Source: Candidatus Aegiribacteria sp. (GTDB lineage Bacteria; Fermentibacterota; Fermentibacteria; Fermentibacterales; JCC-6). Taken from it: a stretch of 10,829 nucleotides of DNA. This document shows, piece after piece, positions 7,106-10,829 of the stretch (its first letter is position 1; every line of letters begins with the position of its first letter). A model generated the notes under the pieces. The model had not been told where the DNA came from and did not search any database. It worked only from the letters and a program-made list of their open reading frames with translations. The position numbers were made by a program, and so were the translations under genes. The stretch is taken from NCBI GenBank assembly GCA_030638185.1, contig DAOWFD010000277.1, positions 1 to 10,829 on the forward strand, in the 5' to 3' direction.

Positions 7106-8089
7106 TCAGTCTCCAAGATCCGTGTTGCAGGAGCTTTGAAGCCTTTCTATAACCTCATCGCAGAGGTGGTAGATAACCCATCCATCGAACCTCATATCCT
7201 CAGCAAGAGCTATCTGGTGGAGAGTTTCTCTCTCCGTGAGTTCCGCAAAGCTGGACAACTCACCAATTCCGCAAAGTACTGCATGATCGCCTGCAAGTTC
7301 AAGCTGCTCTTCACCCCAGACAACGAGCTGAGAATCGGATTCGGTGTAGTTCATGGTAACCACGAAATCAAGCATACCCAGCTCAAGCCACCTGTTCCAC
7401 ATCTGGCCGAAGAGAAGCATTTCCCTTTCATGGGGCATTACAGCTGCAGACAGCTGCACAACCCTGTTGATTCTGTTAAGGGAATCCCTTACCGCGCGGA
7501 CGGCATCGGTCATCTTGCCGGCCCGCCATTTCATGAAACTTTCGTAGTATTGCCCGTCTCGTTTACAGTCATCAGGCCAGTCTACTGATCTCAGGTTCGA
7601 CTCTTCAAGAAACCGGTCAAGGGTATTCTCGGAATAACCTGAAAGGTAGTGCTTGTACCTGATGTAATCCAGGTGAATACCTGTTACCGGGTATTCCGCG
7701 GCGATCCGGAGACATATCCCGGCCATGAGTTCCACATTTCGGGGGTCGGTTGGATTCAGCCAGTTCTGGATTACCTCTCCATCGCTATACGCTTGCAGTC
7801 TCTCCTCCCTCTGCAGGCTTCCCAGCTGAACACCGGATACGCAATCGATTCTCCACATGACTACCCATGCATGGACTTCAATACCCAGAGGAAGGCATGC
7901 GTCCAAACATTGCCTCAGACCTTCTTCATCGATAACAGGACCGTAGGCAGCCATGTAGAATACAGCGTCGTAACCGTTAGCGGCGAGAAGGGGAGCCAGC
8001 TCATCCCAGTTCCCATCGTGCCTGTCCCAGTGGCTCCATATTCCTGTTACGGACATAAGACCCGCCATCAGAATGGTAACAATACTCAT
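7106..8089 (-). CDS. Exported GHL10-like (DUF187-type) putative glycoside hydrolase
   Basis: Predicted secreted TIM-barrel glycosidase-like protein, 327 residues from the chosen start. It begins with a short hydrophobic segment (MSIVTILMAGLMSVTG) that may be a signal peptide, though it lacks a basic n-region. Family-like motifs in order: GIEVHAWVVMWR (69-80), QNWLNPTDPRNVE (108-120), GIHLDYIRY (137-145, with Asp141 the best acidic candidate), VQLSAAVMP (211-219), FVVTMNYTE (242-250) and FDGWVIYH (301-308). These resemble the GHL10 family, related to peptidoglycan- or polysaccharide-active enzymes, but the substrate is unknown. The next possible upstream start, TTG 8099-8101, overlaps the GGAGG that serves ATG 8087-8089, so ATG is preferred. 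It is the first gene of a pair with the C25 peptidase. DUF4015-type glycosidase is the main alternative. Confidence 0.82.
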   Translation of the reverse strand: MSIVTILMAGLMSVTGIWSHWDRHDGNWDELAPLLAANGYDAVFYMAAYGPVIDEEGLRQCLDACLPLGIEVHAWVVMWRIDCVSGVQLGSLQREERLQAYSDGEVIQNWLNPTDPRNVELMAGICLRIAAEYPVTGIHLDYIRYKHYLSGYSENTLDRFLEESNLRSVDWPDDCKRDGQYYESFMKWRAGKMTDAVRAVRDSLNRINRVVQLSAAVMPHEREMLLFGQMWNRWLELGMLDFVVTMNYTESDSQLVVWGEEQLELAGDHAVLCGIGELSSFAELTERETLHQIALAEDMRFDGWVIYHLCDEVIERLQSSCNTDLGD

Positions 8090-8094
8090 GGGAG

Positions 8095-8099
8095 CCTCC
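8095..8099 (-). promoter_or_regulatory. Ribosome binding site GGAGG that decides the glycosidase start
   Basis: GGAGG on the minus strand is followed by CTCCC and then ATG (8087-8089), an ideal 5-nt spacing. The in-frame TTG at 8099-8101 shares its last base with this motif, and its own upstream AGAGGA is only 2 nt away, too close for efficient use. This supports a protein four residues shorter than the longest open frame. Confidence 0.75.
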
Positions 8100-8122
8100 A
8101 AATCCTCTTCAATATGAATAGG

Positions 8123-8151
8123 ACAATACGGATATTATCACGGCCAGGCAA
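8123..8151 (-). promoter_or_regulatory. Candidate sigma70-type promoter for the glycosidase-peptidase pair
   Basis: Minus strand: -35-like TTGCCT (8146-8151), 17-bp spacer, -10-like TATTGT (8123-8128). The start would fall near 8116, about 27 nt before the ATG, leaving room for the GGAGG. The -10 is the same GTATTGT as in the exporter-operon promoter proposed at 2227-2255. The match is moderate, but the position is sensible. Confidence 0.4.
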
Positions 8152-8333
8152 ATCAGGGAGCTAACCCGCTTCCTGAATTCATAACAGATCTATCTCTGAT
8201 AAATAACGGAGCCTGGTTCAAATAATCCTTTCAGGAGATGATCATAAAGATACTGATTTACAATCATACATAAATGCAGAGAAGAATGCTGGAAAACCCC
8301 TGACCTGACCACCTTTTTGAAGCAAGAATATGG
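8152..8333. other. Non-coding spacer between the histidine kinase and the glycosidase gene
   Basis: AT-rich sequence lacking long open frames on either strand. It holds a doubled TGACC at 8301-8310 and an 11-codon plus-strand frame at 8238 with an AGGAG too close to its ATG. I see no convincing terminator after the kinase, no tRNA and no riboswitch-like structure. Confidence 0.5.
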
Positions 8334-10829
8334 TTATGATGGTGGGTTTGATGGCATGGTTGCCCTCTTCAGGGTTTTCAGGAATTCCTGTATCTTAATG
8401 GGTTTGGATATGTAGTCATCCATGCCGGCTTCCAGGCATTTTTCCTTGTCTCCAGCCATCGCGTGGGCTGTCATGGCAATAATAGGGATGTGATCGTTGG
8501 TGTTCATCTCCAGCTTCCTGATTTCCTTCGTAGCCTTCAAGCCGTCCATCTCCGGCATCTGAACATCCATCAGTATCACATCGTATGAGGAACATGAGAA
8601 CTTCTCCAACGCTTCCAGGCCGTTTACCGCCATGTCCACTATATGGTTCTGTTTCTCCAGTATCCGAGTGGCTAGTTTTCGGTTGACCGGGTTATCTTCC
8701 GCCAGGAGCACATGCAGTGAGCGGCCCTCCGGCTTCTCCAGCAGAGTGTACCTGGTAAGAAGGTCCCTCCCGGGTTGCTTCCCTGCAAGCTCTTTACCCT
8801 TTAGCCTGCGGATCATGTCTACCAGTTCTGTCATTCTTATCGGTTTGGGCAGGTAAGCTTCTATGCCGAGTTTCTTGCATCGTATGGCGTCACCGCGCAC
8901 TCCGATGGACGTGAGCATGATGATCCTGGTGGAAGAAATACTGGGTTTCGACTTCATTATACGGGCCATTTCGAAACCATCCATCAATGGCATCTGGGCA
9001 TCCAGTAAGATGAAATCATAGGGTTTGCCGGACTCAGAGACCGAACTGAGGAGGTTGAGGCCATCCGGGGCGTTGGAAACCTCGTCAACGATTATACCCA
9101 GGGGCTGAAGCATCTCCGTAAAAATGATCCTGTTGATACTGTTGTCATCTATCACCAGCGTCCTAAGACCCTTCAACTCGTCCAATCCCGATATGCGCTC
9201 TTCCCCTACTTCGCCCTTCTGGAGACCCATCCGGGCAAGGAAGTGGAATGTGCTGCCCTTGCCTTCCCCGCTCTCCGCCCACATCCGGCCGTCCATCATC
9301 TCAGCAATTTGACGGGATATGGCAAGTCCAAGCCCCGACCCGCCGTACTTTCTGGTCATAGAACCATCAACCTGCCTGAAGGTTTCAAAGATATCCTCCA
9401 GCTTATCCTCTGGAATTCCAATGCCGGTATCCTTCACGGAAAAATGGAGTAGAACGGTGCCCGGGGAGCACTCCTCCAGGACGCAGGAGATGAGTATCTG
9501 GCCCTTTTCGGTGAATTTAATTGCGTTACCTATCAGGTTTACGAATATCTGCTTCAGTCTGCCCGGGTCACCCCGAAGCTTCACCGGAACCTGCGGCGGA
9601 ATACGGCAGGCCAGCTCAATGCCCTTTGCATAAGCTTTGAAGGCCATGGCTTTTGTAGTGGTCTCAAGGGTTGTGCGCATGTTGAAGTCGATCTGCTCCA
9701 GCTCGTACCTGCCGGCCTCCATCCTCGAGAGGTCGAGGATATCGTTGAGAAGACTGAGCAGCGACTCAGTTGACTCGGCTAGAAGTTCCAGATACTCGCG
9801 CTGCTCGGTGTTTAAATCGGTGCTCAGCGTCAGGTCTGTCATCCCGATGATTGCATTCATGGGAGTTCGTATCTCATGTGACATATTGGCCAGAAACTGG
9901 CTCTTGGTTATGCTGGCTCTTTCCGCTTCCATCTTCGAACTGCGGAGCTGATCCTCAATCTCTTTCTGCTCGGAGATGTCAATAAAGCTGTCGATTATAT
10001 AGGTTTTCTTTTCATAAGAAACCTTTCGAGCAGTTCTGATGACAGGAATCTCCTTTCCATCTGCATTAAAAATCGTGGACTCCTTCTGGAAGCCTTTAAT
10101 GTCAGGGTTGAGGGGATAGCTATCCATATCCTCCAGGGGATAGGCCAGTCCGATATAATTATACCCTACCACCTCATCCTCATTCCTCCCCAGTAGTTTG
10201 AGGGCTGCTGGGTTAGCCTCGGTGATTATCTTTGAGTCGAAATCGATCATCAGTACCGGTATCATCAGTGAGCTGAGAACCTTCTCCAGCCATTTATGAC
10301 TGCTGCGGAGAGCTTCCTCGGCCCTCTTCGCTTCCACAGTCCTGGCTATGGTTTCGGAGACGAATTCCAGCAGGTCCATGTCATCCTGGGTGTAAGTTTT
10401 GCCCGGAATAAAGCTTTGAACGCAGACCACACCAAATGTTCTGCCTTCTGACTTCAGCGGGATACCCAGCCAGGTCTGTGGCTTCTCACCCAACATTTTT
10501 ATCTCGCCCGTCTCCACCATTTCGCCTATCCGCTGACGGTCCGCCAGAAGGCTTTCACCTCTCTTGACCACCCAGTCGGTCATGCCGCCGGAAATATCCA
10601 TAGGTTTGTCGAGGTCGACGGTGGGTTCGTCGTACTCATCTACGAAGTAGGGGAAGGTGTACAGACCTGTTTCATGATCGTAGATGGCGACGTAGCAAGT
10701 CTCTGCGAATAATAACCCGGATACTTCCTCGTGTATCGCGAGGAGAAGGTCATGAAGGGTTCCCTCGATTGTAGCTGCCTGGGCTATGTTATAGATTGCA
10801 TGGTTTCTGCGCTCAGCGGTCTTCCGGGC
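8334..10829 (-). CDS. Hybrid sensor histidine kinase, GAF-PAS-HisKA-HATPase-REC-REC (N-terminus outside window)
   Basis: Multistep phosphorelay sensor kinase. The frame is open to the right edge: 831 residues are visible and the start is missing. The Met at 10599-10601 is not the start, because GAF-like sequence continues upstream of it (RRNHAIYNIAQAATIEG, then CYVAIYDHETG). Counting from the edge: GAF about 7-165, a coiled coil (AKRAEEALRSSHKW, 167-180), PAS 185-288, HisKA with phospho-acceptor His318 in SQFLANMSHEIRTPMN, and HATPase with N-box Asn435, G1 DTGIGIP (467-473) and G2 GGSGLGL (496-502). First REC: VIDDN, Asp610, Lys662. Second REC: AEDN, Asp755, Lys809. All key residues are present. 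No HPt domain follows the second REC, so a separate HPt or response regulator must exist elsewhere. No membrane segment is visible, and GAF plus PAS suggests cytosolic ligand or redox sensing. It may have more sensor domains upstream. Confidence 0.95.
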   Translation of the reverse strand, partial: ARKTAERRNHAIYNIAQAATIEGTLHDLLLAIHEEVSGLLFAETCYVAIYDHETGLYTFPYFVDEYDEPTVDLDKPMDISGGMTDWVVKRGESLLADRQRIGEMVETGEIKMLGEKPQTWLGIPLKSEGRTFGVVCVQSFIPGKTYTQDDMDLLEFVSETIARTVEAKRAEEALRSSHKWLEKVLSSLMIPVLMIDFDSKIITEANPAALKLLGRNEDEVVGYNYIGLAYPLEDMDSYPLNPDIKGFQKESTIFNADGKEIPVIRTARKVSYEKKTYIIDSFIDISEQKEIEDQLRSSKMEAERASITKSQFLANMSHEIRTPMNAIIGMTDLTLSTDLNTEQREYLELLAESTESLLSLLNDILDLSRMEAGRYELEQIDFNMRTTLETTTKAMAFKAYAKGIELACRIPPQVPVKLRGDPGRLKQIFVNLIGNAIKFTEKGQILISCVLEECSPGTVLLHFSVKDTGIGIPEDKLEDIFETFRQVDGSMTRKYGGSGLGLAISRQIAEMMDGRMWAESGEGKGSTFHFLARMGLQKGEVGEERISGLDELKGLRTLVIDDNSINRIIFTEMLQPLGIIVDEVSNAPDGLNLLSSVSESGKPYDFILLDAQMPLMDGFEMARIMKSKPSISSTRIIMLTSIGVRGDAIRCKKLGIEAYLPKPIRMTELVDMIRRLKGKELAGKQPGRDLLTRYTLLEKPEGRSLHVLLAEDNPVNRKLATRILEKQNHIVDMAVNGLEALEKFSCSSYDVILMDVQMPEMDGLKATKEIRKLEMNTNDHIPIIAMTAHAMAGDKEKCLEAGMDDYISKPIKIQEFLKTLKRATMPSNPPS

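Noticed and set aside
7136..8164. Plus-strand open frames of 64 to 171 codons opposite the glycosidase gene
   Set aside because: They are antisense to a gene with clear family motifs, lack ribosome binding sites and have no recognisable domains.
8238..8273. An 11-codon plus-strand frame preceded by AGGAG
   Set aside because: The AGGAG abuts the ATG with no usable spacing, and the peptide is too short and featureless to support.
10599..10601. ATG as the start of the histidine kinase
   Set aside because: The frame continues open to the window edge with GAF-like sequence, and no Shine-Dalgarno precedes this ATG.

Overview
The window reads as ordinary chromosome from a bacterium of moderate GC, with intact genes of about 50-55% GC by eye. 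Lineage is inferred, not shown. A gingipain-like (C25) secreted peptidase that ends in a secretion/FlgD-type C-terminal domain, beside a secreted GHL10-type glycosidase and a large hybrid histidine kinase, fits the FCB superphylum. Fermentibacterota- or Cloacimonadota-like uncultured bacteria are my best guess. No rRNA, tRNA, CRISPR array, insertion sequence or integrase was seen.

Layout, left to right. (1) At 1-89 is the probable 3' end of a plus-strand gene. (2) At 113-2164, minus strand, is a tightly packed three-gene operon: a small exported protein, an ABC ATPase and an ABC-2 permease. Its stop/start overlaps are 8 bp and 4 bp, and a plausible promoter lies at 2227-2255. (3) At 2304-3839, minus strand, is a full-length ComM/YifB Mg-chelatase-like AAA+ ATPase. 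(4) At 3840-3946 is a divergent spacer with a perfect TATAAT for comM and a G5/C5 hairpin. (5) At 3947-4670, plus strand, are the remains of a membrane glycosyltransferase (GT39/ArnT-like), broken by an internal deletion, a frame change and an in-frame stop. Its 3' end runs antisense into the next gene. (6) At 4593-8089, minus strand, are two genes 20 bp apart: a secreted GHL10-like glycosidase, then a modular C25 cysteine peptidase with a probable seven-bladed propeller and a C-terminal sorting-type domain. A promoter is proposed at 8123-8151. (7) At 8090-8333 is a 244-bp spacer. (8) From 8334 to the right edge, minus strand, is a hybrid histidine kinase (GAF-PAS-HisKA-HATPase-REC-REC) whose N-terminus lies outside the window.

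How the genes work together: the exporter operon probably moves a small molecule out of the cell or acts on the envelope. The glycosidase and peptidase are predicted to be exported together and could attack glycan- and protein-containing polymers. The kinase, comM and the exporter have no visible functional link to that pair.

I found no convincing new multi-gene system. The items most worth a second look are the glycosidase-peptidase pair, the peptidase's C25-propeller-sorting architecture, the decaying glycosyltransferase with its convergent overlap, and the small cysteine-containing exported protein coupled to the ABC transporter.
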